The notes: a model not told the origin generated them from the letters alone. Positions 35,704 to 47,774 are shown, counted from the first letter of the stretch. The stretch is DNA of 64,000 nt from Actinomycetaceae bacterium (GCA_030528145.1 JAUMZK010000007.1:1-64000), one strand, 5' to 3'. Numbers and translations are program-made.

Positions 35704-37332
35704 ATGGCTGAAATTTCTATCGCCCCCGAAAAAATTCGGGAAGCACTCGGCAATTTTGTCGATGGCTACGAGGTAGAGCGGGCCTCGGTTGAAGAAGTTG
35801 GGTACGTCACCCAAACCGCTGATGGGATAGCCCACGTCGAAGGGCTACCCGGAACCATGGCTAACGAACTACTTAAGTTCGAGGACGGCACCCTCGGGTT
35901 GGCAATGAACCTGGATATTCGCGAAATCGGCTGCGTTATTTTGGGCGACTTCGCGGGCATCGAAGAAGGACAACGCGTATATCGCACCGGCGATGTACTG
36001 TCGGTTCCTGTAGGTGAAGGTTACTTGGGGCGTGTCGTTGACCCCATGGGCAAACCGATTGACGGTCTTGGCGACATCACCGATATGGAAGGCAGCCGCG
36101 CATTGGAACTGCAGGCTCCGGGCGTGATGATGCGTAAATCCGTACACGAACCGCTGCAGACCGGTTTGAAAGCTATCGACTCTATGATTCCGATTGGGCG
36201 CGGACAACGTCAGCTCATCATCGGGGACCGCCAAACCGGTAAAACTGCGATTGCAATTGACACCATCTTGAATCAGCGCGCCAACTGGAAGAGCGGGGAT
36301 CCAAACAAGCAGGTGCGTTGTATTTACGTTGCTATTGGGCAAAAAGGTTCCACCATTGCTTCTGTGCGCTCAACTTTGCAAGAAGCGGGCGCCCTCGAAT
36401 ACACCACTATTGTGGCGTCTCCCGCATCTGACCCTGCGGGCTTTAAATACCTGGCACCTTACACCGGCAGCGCTATCGGACAGCACTGGATGTACCAGGG
36501 CAAACACGTCCTCATAGTATTTGATGACCTGTCGAAACAAGCCGAAGCATACCGTGCTGTATCACTGCTGCTGCGTCGTCCGCCAGGGCGTGAAGCGTAC
36601 CCCGGTGACGTGTTCTACTTGCACTCGCGTTTGCTGGAACGTTGCGCCAAGCTTTCAGACGAACTGGGTGGTGGTTCAATGACCGGTCTGCCCATCATCG
36701 AAACCAAGGCGAACGACGTTTCTGCTTACATTCCCACCAACGTAATTTCCATTACCGACGGACAGATTTTCTTGCAATCTGACCTGTTCAACTCTAACCA
36801 ACGTCCCGCAGTGGACGTCGGCGTGTCGGTATCGCGCGTAGGCGGGGATGCGCAAATTAAAGCTATGAAGAAGGTCGCTGGTACGTTGAAGCTGACTTTG
36901 GCGCAATACCGTGCGCAAGCGGCATTCGCAATGTTCGCCTCCGACCTCGACGAAACCACCAGGCGGCAACTGATCCGGGGTGAACGCCTAATGGAACTGC
37001 TAAAGCAACCCCAGAGCACCCCGTACAATGTCGAAGAACAAGTAGCTATTATTTGGGCTGGTACTAGCGGTTACTTGGACGAACTACCTGTGTCGGCGGT
37101 GCACAGCTTTGAAAGCGGTCTGGTGGACTACCTGCGGACAAACTCCACAGTGTTGCAAACTATTGCAGAAACCGGGCAACTTAGCGAAGAAACCGAGGCA
37201 GAACTGCGGGCAAAAGTAGAAGCATTCAGCGATACTTTCGCAGCCAAATACAATGTTGAAGCTCAATCCCAAGACGGTCCGGTTGAGGCAGAAAAAACCG
37301 AAGAACAGATTACCGCCGGAAAGCTGAGCTAA
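35704..37332 (+). CDS. atpA: ATP synthase F1 subunit alpha
   Basis: 542 residues, standard length. Regulatory nucleotide-binding subunit of the F1 hexamer. [15 protein letters not shown] is the P-loop, [16 protein letters not shown] the Walker B region, and [23 protein letters not shown] and SITDGQIFL are invariant alpha blocks. AAGGTAAGGA precedes it. The C-terminus has a 25-residue acidic extension after the conserved helix bundle. Confidence 0.97.
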   Translation: MAEISIAPEKIREALGNFVDGYEVERASVEEVGYVTQTADGIAHVEGLPGTMANELLKFEDGTLGLAMNLDIREIGCVILGDFAGIEEGQRVYRTGDVLSVPVGEGYLGRVVDPMGKPIDGLGDITDMEGSRALELQAPGVMMRKSVHEPLQTGLKAIDSMIPIGRGQRQLIIGDRQTGKTAIAIDTILNQRANWKSGDPNKQVRCIYVAIGQKGSTIASVRSTLQEAGALEYTTIVASPASDPAGFKYLAPYTGSAIGQHWMYQGKHVLIVFDDLSKQAEAYRAVSLLLRRPPGREAYPGDVFYLHSRLLERCAKLSDELGGGSMTGLPIIETKANDVSAYIPTNVISITDGQIFLQSDLFNSNQRPAVDVGVSVSRVGGDAQIKAMKKVAGTLKLTLAQYRAQAAFAMFASDLDETTRRQLIRGERLMELLKQPQSTPYNVEEQVAIIWAGTSGYLDELPVSAVHSFESGLVDYLRTNSTVLQTIAETGQLSEETEAELRAKVEAFSDTFAAKYNVEAQSQDGPVEAEKTEEQITAGKLS

Positions 37333-37333
37333 A

Positions 37334-39723
<2,390 letters not shown>

Positions 39724-39726
39724 ACC

Positions 39727-40002
39727 ATGGCGTTGAAAGTAAGCGTAGTTACGCCAGAGGGCGGCACGGCATGGGAAGGCGACGCGGACGAAGTCATCAT
39801 CCCTGCCGTAACCGGCGAAATAGGTATCCTACCTGGACGCCAACCCGTGCTTGCCGCCCTCGGAAACGGTGAAATCAGGGTGAAAAATAGCGGCGAAGTA
39901 CTTTATAAACGGCGCGTTACCGACGGCATCGCCTCGGTCGATTCAGATAATGTCACTATTGTGATTGACGAGATCGAAGAATCGTTAGTAAGTGCCCGCT
40001 AG
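39727..40002 (+). CDS. atpC: ATP synthase F1 subunit epsilon, short form
   Basis: 91 residues. The N-terminal beta sandwich is complete: VVTPEGGTAWEGDADEVIIPAVTGEIGILPGRQPVLAAL. The usual C-terminal helical hairpin (about 40-50 residues) that inhibits ATP hydrolysis is missing; the frame stops after VTIVIDEIEESLVSAR. The stop is followed at once by the next gene, so this looks like a natural short form and not a frameshift. Confidence 0.93.
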   Translation: MALKVSVVTPEGGTAWEGDADEVIIPAVTGEIGILPGRQPVLAALGNGEIRVKNSGEVLYKRRVTDGIASVDSDNVTIVIDEIEESLVSAR

Positions 40003-40020
40003 GTCAATTACAATAACTCC

Positions 40021-40422
40021 ATGTTCGCCTTAACTATTATTCTCGGAATCGCTGTCGCGATTCTGCTGTGTTTGGCGGGCATGGTGTCTTTGTACGCAAT
40101 GCGCATGCACCGGGCTACCAAGGGTGCAGCGTTTGAATGTGATTACCGGCCGAATGCTTCCGCGGGGTGGACGGCAGGTTTTGCTGTCTACGGACAAAAG
40201 CAGTTGAATTGGTACCGCTTGGTTTCTTTTCGTTTTGGTCCAGATAAGTCCTGGTCGCGTCGGCGTTTCCGCTTGGAAACGCCGGTTCACTATAACGACG
40301 TGGTGACGGTGCCCGTGCGCGCCGACGGGCACCGTTTTTACTTGGCCATGAAAGAAGGCAACCACACCGGGTTGGTATCATGGTCCGAGGCGGCACCTCC
40401 GCTTGACACCAACGAACTGTAA
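40021..40422 (+). CDS. DUF2550 membrane protein
   Basis: 133 residues. One N-terminal membrane helix (about 3-26) followed by a basic soluble domain with GFAVYGQKQLNWYRLVSF and the repeated Trp/Arg pattern SWSRRRFRL. Position after atpC and before nucS is where DUF2550 proteins are found in actinobacteria. Function unknown. Confidence 0.8.
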   Translation: MFALTIILGIAVAILLCLAGMVSLYAMRMHRATKGAAFECDYRPNASAGWTAGFAVYGQKQLNWYRLVSFRFGPDKSWSRRRFRLETPVHYNDVVTVPVRADGHRFYLAMKEGNHTGLVSWSEAAPPLDTNEL

Positions 40423-40435
40423 AAAAAGGGATTTT

Positions 40436-41134
40436 ATGCGGCTTGTAGTTGCTAAATGTGCAGTTGATTATTCAGGTCGCCTCGACGCGCACCTGCCTAT
40501 GGCGGTACGGTTGTTAATGGTGAAAGCCGACGGGTCCGTCCTCGTCCATTCGGATGGCGGATCCTATAAACCTTTGAACTGGATGGCGGCGCCTTGTAGA
40601 ACCACGCTTTTGGAAGTATCTGAGGACGATGCGCGCGCGGGTATCACCGAAATTTGGCAGGTGCAAGCCACAAAGGATGACGGCAAACTTATTATTCGAA
40701 TTGGCGAAGTTTTCCACGACATCGACCATGCGTTTGGCGTGGATCCGGGGCTGACCAAAGACGGAGTGGAAGCTCATTTGCAAGAACTATTAGCTGCTCA
40801 GGTTCCAGATATTTTGGGCACCGGGTGGAAGCTGTTGCGCCGCGAATACCCTACGCCCATTGGACCAGTAGATTTGGTGGTATTTGACCCGGATGGTCTG
40901 CCGTGGGCTATCGAAGTAAAACGAGTGGGTGGAATCGACGGCGTGGAACAATTAGGACGCTATTTAGAATTGTTGGGGCGGGAGCCCGCGCTAAAAAACA
41001 TTCGCGGAATTTTTGCTGCCCAGCAGATCCGCCCGCAGGCAAAAACATTGGCGCATGACCGCGATATCCGCACGTTGCTGCTGGATTACACGACCATGCG
41101 CGGCATGGACGACAGTGCCGATAAACTGTTTTAG
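40436..41134 (+). CDS. nucS: Mismatch endonuclease NucS/EndoMS
   Basis: 232 residues from the ATG at 40436 after AAAAAAGGG. Cuts both strands at mismatches and gives actinobacteria, which lack MutS-MutL, their mismatch repair. MRLVVAKCAVDYSGRLDAHLP is the N-terminal DNA-binding part; GPVDLVVFDPDG and WAIEVKRVGGIDGVEQLGRYLELL hold the D-(E-x-K) nuclease core with the QLxRY helix. The tail DDSADKLF is a likely sliding-clamp contact. Its TAG stop overlaps, on the opposite strand, the stop of the coiled-coil gene. Confidence 0.95.
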   Translation: MRLVVAKCAVDYSGRLDAHLPMAVRLLMVKADGSVLVHSDGGSYKPLNWMAAPCRTTLLEVSEDDARAGITEIWQVQATKDDGKLIIRIGEVFHDIDHAFGVDPGLTKDGVEAHLQELLAAQVPDILGTGWKLLRREYPTPIGPVDLVVFDPDGLPWAIEVKRVGGIDGVEQLGRYLELLGREPALKNIRGIFAAQQIRPQAKTLAHDRDIRTLLLDYTTMRGMDDSADKLF

Positions 41135-42444
41135 TCCTGGTCTGTTGTGTTTTCCCCACTTTCTTCGTCGTGTGGGGAGTCCTCGGCGGCACCTTCTGCT
41201 GGAGATTCGTCCTCGGAAGGTGCGATGGGCGTAGTATCTTCAGGAGCAGCCGTTTCTTTCGTCGGCGGCGCCGGGTGCGATTGCGTGAGTGCCAGGCTGT
41301 TGCCCAAAAGACCGCGCATCTGGTCCAGGTAAGTCAGCAGCGAATCTTTTTGTTCTTGTAACCTCACTACTTCTGCTTCCAGCTCTTGTCTTTCGGCTTC
41401 AACTTCGATGCTGATAGTTTCCTTAAGCTGGTCAGCTTGCGCTTTCGCGGCAGACAAAATGGAGTCTGCTTGTTCTTGGGCTTCTTGCGTCCGCCGCTTA
41501 ATAACCGCGTCAGTATTGGTCAGCAGTTGTTCGGAACGTTGCAGGGATTCCGCCAGGTTTGCTTCGGCTTCAGCGACCTCATTTTTAGCTTTTTCAATCA
41601 TTTCGCTGGTTTCGGCGCGGGCTTTTTCGTGCGTGGCAGCATCTTCTTCGCGAGCAGCTAGGCGTTGATCAGCGATTTCGGTCTCGGCTTCGTGGCGCAT
41701 TTGGGTTACTTGTTCGCGCAACCGGTCGGCTTCCATGCGGGCTTCGCGTAAGGTTTCTTCGGCTTCGCGGCGTGCCTCTTTCTTTTGCCGTTCCGAGGTC
41801 GAATGGGCTTCTTCCCGCAAAGCTTCGGCTTCGTCTTTTGCTTCCGTGCGTATCTTTTCGGCGGCGGCACTGGCTTCGGCGCGCAGGGCGTTGGTTTCTT
41901 TTTGGGCGCTTACTCGCATGTCGGTGCATTCTTTGGTGACTTGGGCGCTCAGAAGTTCCGTTTCCCGTTTTGTTCCGGCACGCAGTTCTGCGGCTTCGGT
42001 TTGTACTTCGGTGCGAATGGCCGCCGCTTCGCGAGAGGCGGCAGCGACTAGTTCGTCAGCCCGCCCGCGCGCGCTCGTCAGCATGTTTTCGCTCTCATTG
42101 TGTGCTTGCGTGGTTACGTCGTTGGCTTCGCGACGGGCGCTTTCGAGGACGCTGGCTGATTCTGCCTGAGCTTGCGTCAACGTTTGGCTGGCTTCTTGGC
42201 GTGCTGACAACAGTATTACTTTGGCTTCGGCATGGGCTTCGGAGAGAATTTGTGCTGCTTCGTCTTTGGCTGAAGTTAAGATGGTGTCAATTTGGGTGCC
42301 GATGCCTGCCGCTTGGGTGGGCGCTGGCGCAGGTCCAACTTTTTCTAATTCCGCGATTTTGGTGTGTAATGCTCTCAGGTATTCGTCAACTTTAGTGCGG
42401 TCGTAGCCGCGCATGACAATGGGAAATTCGATTCGGTGGTCCAC
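41131..42444 (-). CDS. DivIVA-domain long coiled-coil protein (cytoskeletal/polar)
   Basis: 437 residues from a GTG with AAGGAGGAG upstream. Residues about 5-35 (FPIVMRGYDRTKVDEYLRALHTKIAEL) are a DivIVA-like membrane-curvature domain. About 45-350 is an uninterrupted coiled coil built mainly from Ala, Glu, Arg and Ser with many 11-residue-like repeats (REEAxxxxxxxRxEA). The last 60 residues are acidic, Pro/Ser-rich and likely disordered. This plan is like Scy, FilP or Wag31-related proteins that organise polar growth. Which of these is uncertain. Confidence 0.75.
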   Translation of the reverse strand: MDHRIEFPIVMRGYDRTKVDEYLRALHTKIAELEKVGPAPAPTQAAGIGTQIDTILTSAKDEAAQILSEAHAEAKVILLSARQEASQTLTQAQAESASVLESARREANDVTTQAHNESENMLTSARGRADELVAAASREAAAIRTEVQTEAAELRAGTKRETELLSAQVTKECTDMRVSAQKETNALRAEASAAAEKIRTEAKDEAEALREEAHSTSERQKKEARREAEETLREARMEADRLREQVTQMRHEAETEIADQRLAAREEDAATHEKARAETSEMIEKAKNEVAEAEANLAESLQRSEQLLTNTDAVIKRRTQEAQEQADSILSAAKAQADQLKETISIEVEAERQELEAEVVRLQEQKDSLLTYLDQMRGLLGNSLALTQSHPAPPTKETAAPEDTTPIAPSEDESPAEGAAEDSPHDEESGENTTDQD

Positions 42445-42580
42445 CGCTCCTCCTTACAACTAGCTTCGGAATATATGCTAACGCTCATCTGCGAAAAATT
42501 AGGGAAGACGTAACCAAAGGTGCTTGACGGGGCGGAAAACCGTATCCTTAAGGCAGCGAAAACATTTGAAGGGAGCCCCA

Positions 42581-43708
42581 TTGAACTGGCGTAAGCATCT
42601 TTTTGCTACGTTCCTAGCAGCAACTGGAATTGTACTGATAATTTGTGGCATTGGTGCCGCGACATGGTGGAAACCCGATCCGACGGTTCTTGCGACGGCG
42701 CAAACGGGCGGACAGTTGGTGTCTACCAGGGCGGGCGTCCTCGAATTGTACGATTCTGATGTACGCGTTACCGCCAAGGGTGAAGGAAACATGGTATTGG
42801 TCGTGGGACGTTCCTTAGATGTTGAGGGGTGGGTGAACGATAACGCGCACGTGCAAATTGATGGGCTGAAGAATTTAAAGGAGTTGGCGTTTACCAAGCT
42901 GGGAGGCAAACCCCTTGATGCCAGTCCGAAAGAATCAGACATGTGGGTGCAGCAAAAGACCGGTTCGGGGTCAGTGGACATGACTTGGAGGCAGCGCAGC
43001 GGGGGTTACTCGGTGTTGGCATACTCCGAGAGGGGACCGGTTTCCCTGTCCATGCAATGGCACCGGGAAGTTGCTACCCCGTGGGTGTGGCCGCTACTAG
43101 TAGTGGGTGCAGCCGCGATTGTTGCCGCGGTTATCCTGATTTGGGCGCGTATTCGCCGCGATCATAATAATCCAGTGGTGGAACCATCAACTGATACCGT
43201 GTCGATTCACGTGGGGTCGCGAACCATTCAAGCCCCGAGTAGGCGGTCTTTGCGGGAAGCCCGCGCACGCGGGGAGTCCGAAATCGTATTTGAAGGGAAA
43301 GCTTACCCGACGGGTCTTATTCCGATTGTGCAAAGAGGTAACGAGGACGCCGATGGGGAAGAACCGTGGGCGGACTTTCCCGAGTACGCGACCCCCGCCA
43401 TGCTGCAATCTGAGGACAGTACAGTCGATGAAAACGACTTTTACGAGGTCGATGGCGCGGATTATCATACACAAGCCGCCTTCAAAACCCAGAAAATAGA
43501 GGTCATTCCCGAGGGTGACTATGTTGAAGAGGACGCGTGGGAGGGCGCATACGCCGCACAGGCGTACTATGGTGGCGAAACTACGGAAGAAGTTTTCGAG
43601 GACGATACTTGGGGTGAGGAATACTACCAAGATGAGTATGGGAAGTGGGAGGAAAACCCAGAAATTCCTCACGGTAGACACCGGGGAGGGGGGACAGAAA
43701 ATGCGTAA
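42581..43708 (+). CDS. Unidentified two-helix membrane protein with acidic tail
   Basis: 375 residues from a TTG at 42581, six bases after AAGGGAG. First helix about residues 8-30 (FATFLAATGIVLIICGIGAATWW), then an extracellular beta-rich part of about 130 residues (TRAGVLELYDSDVRVTAKGE, VEGWVNDNAHVQIDG), second helix about 170-195, then a cytoplasmic tail of about 175 residues that is increasingly acidic and Tyr-rich. I do not recognise the family. Its stop overlaps the start of a lipoprotein gene, so the two are co-expressed and may form an envelope complex. Confidence 0.7.
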   Translation: MNWRKHLFATFLAATGIVLIICGIGAATWWKPDPTVLATAQTGGQLVSTRAGVLELYDSDVRVTAKGEGNMVLVVGRSLDVEGWVNDNAHVQIDGLKNLKELAFTKLGGKPLDASPKESDMWVQQKTGSGSVDMTWRQRSGGYSVLAYSERGPVSLSMQWHREVATPWVWPLLVVGAAAIVAAVILIWARIRRDHNNPVVEPSTDTVSIHVGSRTIQAPSRRSLREARARGESEIVFEGKAYPTGLIPIVQRGNEDADGEEPWADFPEYATPAMLQSEDSTVDENDFYEVDGADYHTQAAFKTQKIEVIPEGDYVEEDAWEGAYAAQAYYGGETTEEVFEDDTWGEEYYQDEYGKWEENPEIPHGRHRGGGTENA

Positions 43709-44624
43709 GCTGCTGCCGCTAGCGTTAGTGGGCGTCTTCGTACTGACCGGTTGCGGGACAGAAATACCTAAAACCCATACTCCACCTGGGGCGAAGGAAG
43801 CTGCCCCAGTCCTCGGTGCGCCCCAAATTGAGCGTATTATGACGGCGCTCGGAGAAACCTTGGCTGAGGGCGACCGATCCCGTCAAGCTGCCAAGTTGAA
43901 GGGGCGTGTTGATGCGGGTGCGCTTGCCGCCAGAACTGGACAGTACGCCACTAAATCGGTAACTCCTATCGATACTAAAGCCCAAATTGTGACAGTCACC
44001 AGGTCCAAGGACTGGCCGCGGGCAATGGCTGCGATCAGTACAGCAAAGGAAGGCGCCCAAGCTTTATTCTTGCGGCAGGAAAAACCCCGCGAACCATATA
44101 AATTAGTGCAATGGGTTACTCTGTTTCCGAATGTTACTATTCCTGAAACTGCCAAGGTGGAAACGGGGGCACCCATGATCGGTACTGACGGCAAAGGCTT
44201 AGCAGTGGCGCCCAGTGAGCTGGTAAAAACCTACGCGGCAGGTCTGGCAGATAGTAAGAAATTCGATGACCCGCTGTTACAGTCGCTGCGCAAAGAAGCC
44301 GCCCAACTGCGGGAGGCTACTAAAGATGGCGGAAAAGTAACAAACTCGCTGACCCCGACAGGGCAAATCAACGGTATTGGTTTGCACGACGGTGGTGCCC
44401 TTGTGAGCGCGGAGTTTAACTATTCCACCAAATTGGAAGTCAAACAAAACTCAGAGATAACGCTGAGTGGCAAAGTAGGTGAACTGATAGGTGGAAAAGT
44501 CACAGACAAAGGTTCATGGACCAAAAAAGTGATGGTCATGTTCGTAATACCCAAGAAAGGGCAGGCAAAATCCGTAGGAGCCCAGGTTGTCCTCATAAAA
44601 GCTGCGAAAGATTTGAATAATTAA
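43701..44624 (+). CDS. Unidentified lipoprotein
   Basis: 307 residues from the ATG at 43701, which lies inside the end of the preceding gene. MRKLLPLALVGVFVLTGC is a lipoprotein signal with Cys18. The mature part has no known motif; it reads like two alpha/beta units (for example ARTGQYATKSVTPIDTKAQIVTV and INGIGLHDGGALVSAEFNY). GGGGAGGGGGGAC lies upstream as a very G-rich ribosome-binding site. Ten bases before the thioredoxin-like gene. Confidence 0.72.
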   Translation: MRKLLPLALVGVFVLTGCGTEIPKTHTPPGAKEAAPVLGAPQIERIMTALGETLAEGDRSRQAAKLKGRVDAGALAARTGQYATKSVTPIDTKAQIVTVTRSKDWPRAMAAISTAKEGAQALFLRQEKPREPYKLVQWVTLFPNVTIPETAKVETGAPMIGTDGKGLAVAPSELVKTYAAGLADSKKFDDPLLQSLRKEAAQLREATKDGGKVTNSLTPTGQINGIGLHDGGALVSAEFNYSTKLEVKQNSEITLSGKVGELIGGKVTDKGSWTKKVMVMFVIPKKGQAKSVGAQVVLIKAAKDLNN

Positions 44625-44633
44625 GGAGCACAA

Positions 44634-45467
44634 ATGGCAGACCAATACGGTGCCGTAGAACTAAATAAAACCGAGTCACAAAACGTTGCTACGCCGACAG
44701 CAGACACGGTGGAAGGTCCTTGGATTACGGACGTAACCGAAGCTACCTTCGATCAAATGGTAGCCTTGTCGATGCAGGTGCCAGTGGTCCTCGACCTGTG
44801 GGCAACTTGGTGCGGACCGTGCAAGCAACTGAGTCCCGTCCTTGAGGACCTGGCGAATCAGTATCAAGGGCGCTTCCAGTTAGCCAAAGTTGATATTGAC
44901 GCAAATCCTGCAGTCGCTAAGGCGTTCCAAGTACAAAGCGTTCCCGCCGTATTCCTGATGCTCGGCGGCAGACCAATGCCACTTTTCACGGGCGCCCAAC
45001 CGCGCGACCAGATTCGTGCCGTTTTGGAACAGGTCCTGCAAATGGCAGAAAAATCCGGGGTAACTATGCGTCTGTCTGGCGGCGGCGAGGGCGATGCTCC
45101 TCTTAGCCCGGAGCAGCAAGAAATCAATGCCCTGATTGAAGTTGGTGACATCGCGGGGGCAAAACACCAGCTACAAAAAGTCATAGAGGCAAATCCGTCA
45201 GATGAAAGCTATAAAGCACAATTGGCGGAACTGGAATGGCAAGAACGCCTCCAGAAAGCGGGGGACGATCCGCTCAGTCGCGCTGACCAAATGCTCGCCG
45301 CAGGAAACGATGCTGCAGCTTTTGACACCTTGCTGGAAGCCCTGGTTGCGGCGCAACCTGAAGATAAAGACCAGTACCGCGCGCGTATTGTTGAACTTTT
45401 CCGCCTCAGTACGGACAAAAAAGCAGTGACCAAGGCGCGTACGCGCTTGGCCACTTTGCTATTTTAA
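44634..45467 (+). CDS. Thioredoxin-TPR protein (YbbN/CnoX-like)
   Basis: 277 residues. Residues about 30-145 are a thioredoxin fold with WCGPC (Cys60, Cys63) and the cis-Pro in QSVPAVFLM. About 160-277 are helical TPR-like repeats (EINALIEVGDIAGAKHQLQKVIEANP). The same plan as the YbbN/CnoX holdase, which protects proteins from oxidative damage; unlike E. coli CnoX the CxxC is intact, so redox activity is likely. No signal peptide. Probably the third gene of a unit with the two envelope proteins before it. Confidence 0.87.
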   Translation: MADQYGAVELNKTESQNVATPTADTVEGPWITDVTEATFDQMVALSMQVPVVLDLWATWCGPCKQLSPVLEDLANQYQGRFQLAKVDIDANPAVAKAFQVQSVPAVFLMLGGRPMPLFTGAQPRDQIRAVLEQVLQMAEKSGVTMRLSGGGEGDAPLSPEQQEINALIEVGDIAGAKHQLQKVIEANPSDESYKAQLAELEWQERLQKAGDDPLSRADQMLAAGNDAAAFDTLLEALVAAQPEDKDQYRARIVELFRLSTDKKAVTKARTRLATLLF

Positions 45468-45484
45468 ACGCGCCTGGACGCCAA

Positions 45485-47659
45485 TTAGTCCCGGTGTTTC
45501 AGGTAGACGGTACCTAAAGGTGGGACGCGCAGCTCAATGGAGTAGGGGCGTCCCATCCACGGGATTTCTTCGGCGCGAACCATTCCCATGTTGGTAACGC
45601 CGCTGCCTGCAAATTCGGTGTCGTCGCTGTTGAGAATTTCTTCGTAGGTGCCGGGCAAGGGTACTCCTACCCGGTAACCTTCATGAGGATTACCCGCAAA
45701 GTTGGAGACGCATACGAAGTAGTGGGCTTGTCCCTCGGGGTCGATTCCCTTTCGCAGATAAGAAATAGTGTTAGCATCCGCATCTGCGGCTTCGATCCAC
45801 TCGAAACCGGTGTTAGTGTCGTCCCAGAGGGCGGGTTCGGACTTGTAAATTTCGTTGAGGCGTTGCACCAACTTCATAATGCCGGCATGCAGGGGAGTGT
45901 CCAACAGCCACCAGTCCAGTGAAGATCCATCTGCCCACTCGGTTTCCTGACCAAATTCCCCGCCCATGAACAACAGTTGTTTGCCTGGGTGCGACCACTG
46001 GTAGGAATAGAGTTGGCGTAAACCGGCAGCCTTGCGCCACGCGTCACCGGGCATTTTCTGCCACAAGGACCCTTTGCCGTGTACTACCTCGTCGTGGGAA
46101 AGGGGGAGCACATAGTTTTCGCTGAACGCATACACCAATGAAAACGTCAGTTCACCGTGGTGCCACCGGCGGTTTACAGGGTCTTCTGCCATGTACCGCA
46201 AGGTGTCGTTCATCCACCCCATGTTCCATTTCAGTCCGAAACCCAGACCACCGTTTTCGGTGGGTGCAGTTACGCCAGGCCAAGCTGTAGATTCTTCGGC
46301 GATCATGACAATGCCGGGGTGGTCCCTGTAAGTAGTGGCGTTAACTTCTTGTAAGAAGCTGATCGCTTCAAGATTTTCACGACCTCCGTAAATATTGGGA
46401 CGCCATTGACCGTTATTGCGTGAATAATCCAGGTAAAGCATGGAGGCGACGGCATCTACGCGCAGTCCGTCAATGTGGAACTCTTCCAGCCAATACAGGG
46501 CGTTTGCCACAAGGAAGTTGCGGACCTCGGGTCTGCCAAAATTGAACACCAAAGTGCCCCAATCCGGGTGCTCCCCCCGCAACGGATCTGGGTCTTCGTA
46601 TAGCTTGGTCCCGTCGAAGTTAGCGAGCGCCCATTCGTCCTTGGGAAAGTGCGCAGGCACCCAGTCCAAAATTACGCCCACGCCGCATTGGTGTAGCTTG
46701 TCTACCAGGTAACGGAAATCATCCGGGGTGCCAAAACGTGAGGTAGGAGCATAGTAACTGGATTGTTGATAGCCCCAAGAAGGACCGTAGGGGTGTTCGG
46801 CGACTGGCATCAATTCTACGTGCGTGAAACCCAGCTTAGTGACGTGGTCGATGAGGTTATCGGCAAATTCGCGGTACTGCAGACCTTGCATCCAGCTGCC
46901 AACATGAACTTCGTAAATTGACATGGGTGCTGAATGCGGGTCGTGGGATTGGCGAAATTCCATCCAATCCCCATCCCCCCAATCGTGGTGTTTGCGCGTC
47001 ACCACAGAGGCAGTGAGGGGCGGTATTTCGGTAGCTTTCGCCATGGGGTCAGCTTTGAGGAACCAGTTTCCGTCCGGACCACAAATCTCAAATTTGTAGC
47101 GGTCACCCACATGCACATCAGGGATAAATAATTCCCACACCCCACAGCTGCCAAGGGAGCGCATAGCTGCAGCAGTCCCGTCCCAATAGTTGAAGTCGCC
47201 TACTACGCGCACCGCACGCGCATTCGGTGCCCACACGGCAAAAGCTACTCCCTCTACGGTGCCCATAGGACCGTCATAGGTGTGGAAGTTTGCCCCTAAT
47301 ACCTCCCATAGGCGTTCGTGCCGCCCTTCCTCAAAGAAATACTGGTCTAGCGCGCCTAAAGTGGGGAGAAACCGGTAGGGATCGTCTTGAATGAACGTTT
47401 CGTCCCCGTAAGTAACGCGCACCCGGTAGTCGGGAATTTCATCAACCGGTAAAACTGCCAGCCACACGCCATCTTGTTCATGTTCGGCAGGGTAAGTGGC
47501 GCCCTCGGTAACAATTTCTACCGCGTCAGCCAGGTGGCGAACAGTGCGAACAGTGAGGGCGCCTTCGAAAAAATGTGCCCCAAGCACATCGTGAGGAGCG
47601 TGGTACCTGGCGTGGGCAACGTCCGAAAGTACTTGGGGGTCAACCGGTTGAGCTTTCAT
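45485..47659 (-). CDS. glgB: 1,4-alpha-glucan branching enzyme
   Basis: 724 residues. Makes alpha-1,6 branches in glycogen or in GlgE-made glucan. CBM48-type modules occupy the first 220 residues (GVWELFIPDVHVGDRYKFEI), followed by the GH13 barrel: VILDWVPAHF, GLRVDAVASMLYLDY with the nucleophile Asp, VMIAEESTAWPGV with the acid Glu, and PLSHDEVVHGKGSL with His-Asp. C-terminal beta domain. Downstream of glgE and separated from it by a terminator. Confidence 0.96.
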   Translation of the reverse strand: MKAQPVDPQVLSDVAHARYHAPHDVLGAHFFEGALTVRTVRHLADAVEIVTEGATYPAEHEQDGVWLAVLPVDEIPDYRVRVTYGDETFIQDDPYRFLPTLGALDQYFFEEGRHERLWEVLGANFHTYDGPMGTVEGVAFAVWAPNARAVRVVGDFNYWDGTAAAMRSLGSCGVWELFIPDVHVGDRYKFEICGPDGNWFLKADPMAKATEIPPLTASVVTRKHHDWGDGDWMEFRQSHDPHSAPMSIYEVHVGSWMQGLQYREFADNLIDHVTKLGFTHVELMPVAEHPYGPSWGYQQSSYYAPTSRFGTPDDFRYLVDKLHQCGVGVILDWVPAHFPKDEWALANFDGTKLYEDPDPLRGEHPDWGTLVFNFGRPEVRNFLVANALYWLEEFHIDGLRVDAVASMLYLDYSRNNGQWRPNIYGGRENLEAISFLQEVNATTYRDHPGIVMIAEESTAWPGVTAPTENGGLGFGLKWNMGWMNDTLRYMAEDPVNRRWHHGELTFSLVYAFSENYVLPLSHDEVVHGKGSLWQKMPGDAWRKAAGLRQLYSYQWSHPGKQLLFMGGEFGQETEWADGSSLDWWLLDTPLHAGIMKLVQRLNEIYKSEPALWDDTNTGFEWIEAADADANTISYLRKGIDPEGQAHYFVCVSNFAGNPHEGYRVGVPLPGTYEEILNSDDTEFAGSGVTNMGMVRAEEIPWMGRPYSIELRVPPLGTVYLKHRD

Positions 47660-47730
47660 ACGTTAAGGTTGCCATGATTTGGCAGAATTTACAGCATTTC
47701 CACTATTTATTTCGAGGGCGAATCCTGCCA

Positions 47731-47764
47731 TAAAAAGTTGCTGGGGAGCGACTCGCACCCCAGC
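47731..47764 (-). terminator. Intrinsic terminator between glgE and glgB
   Basis: Read on the minus strand GCTGGGG (47764-47758), an 11-base loop and CCCCAGC (47746-47740), followed by AACTTTTT. It should end or reduce glgE transcription before glgB. Confidence 0.7.
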
Positions 47765-47774
47765 TGAAATTTTC

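Noticed and set aside
43343..43604. Three GAGGACG copies in 260 bases as a local repeat array
   Set aside because: They encode Glu-Asp in an acidic tail and spacing is irregular; treated as part of the dispersed motif, not an array.
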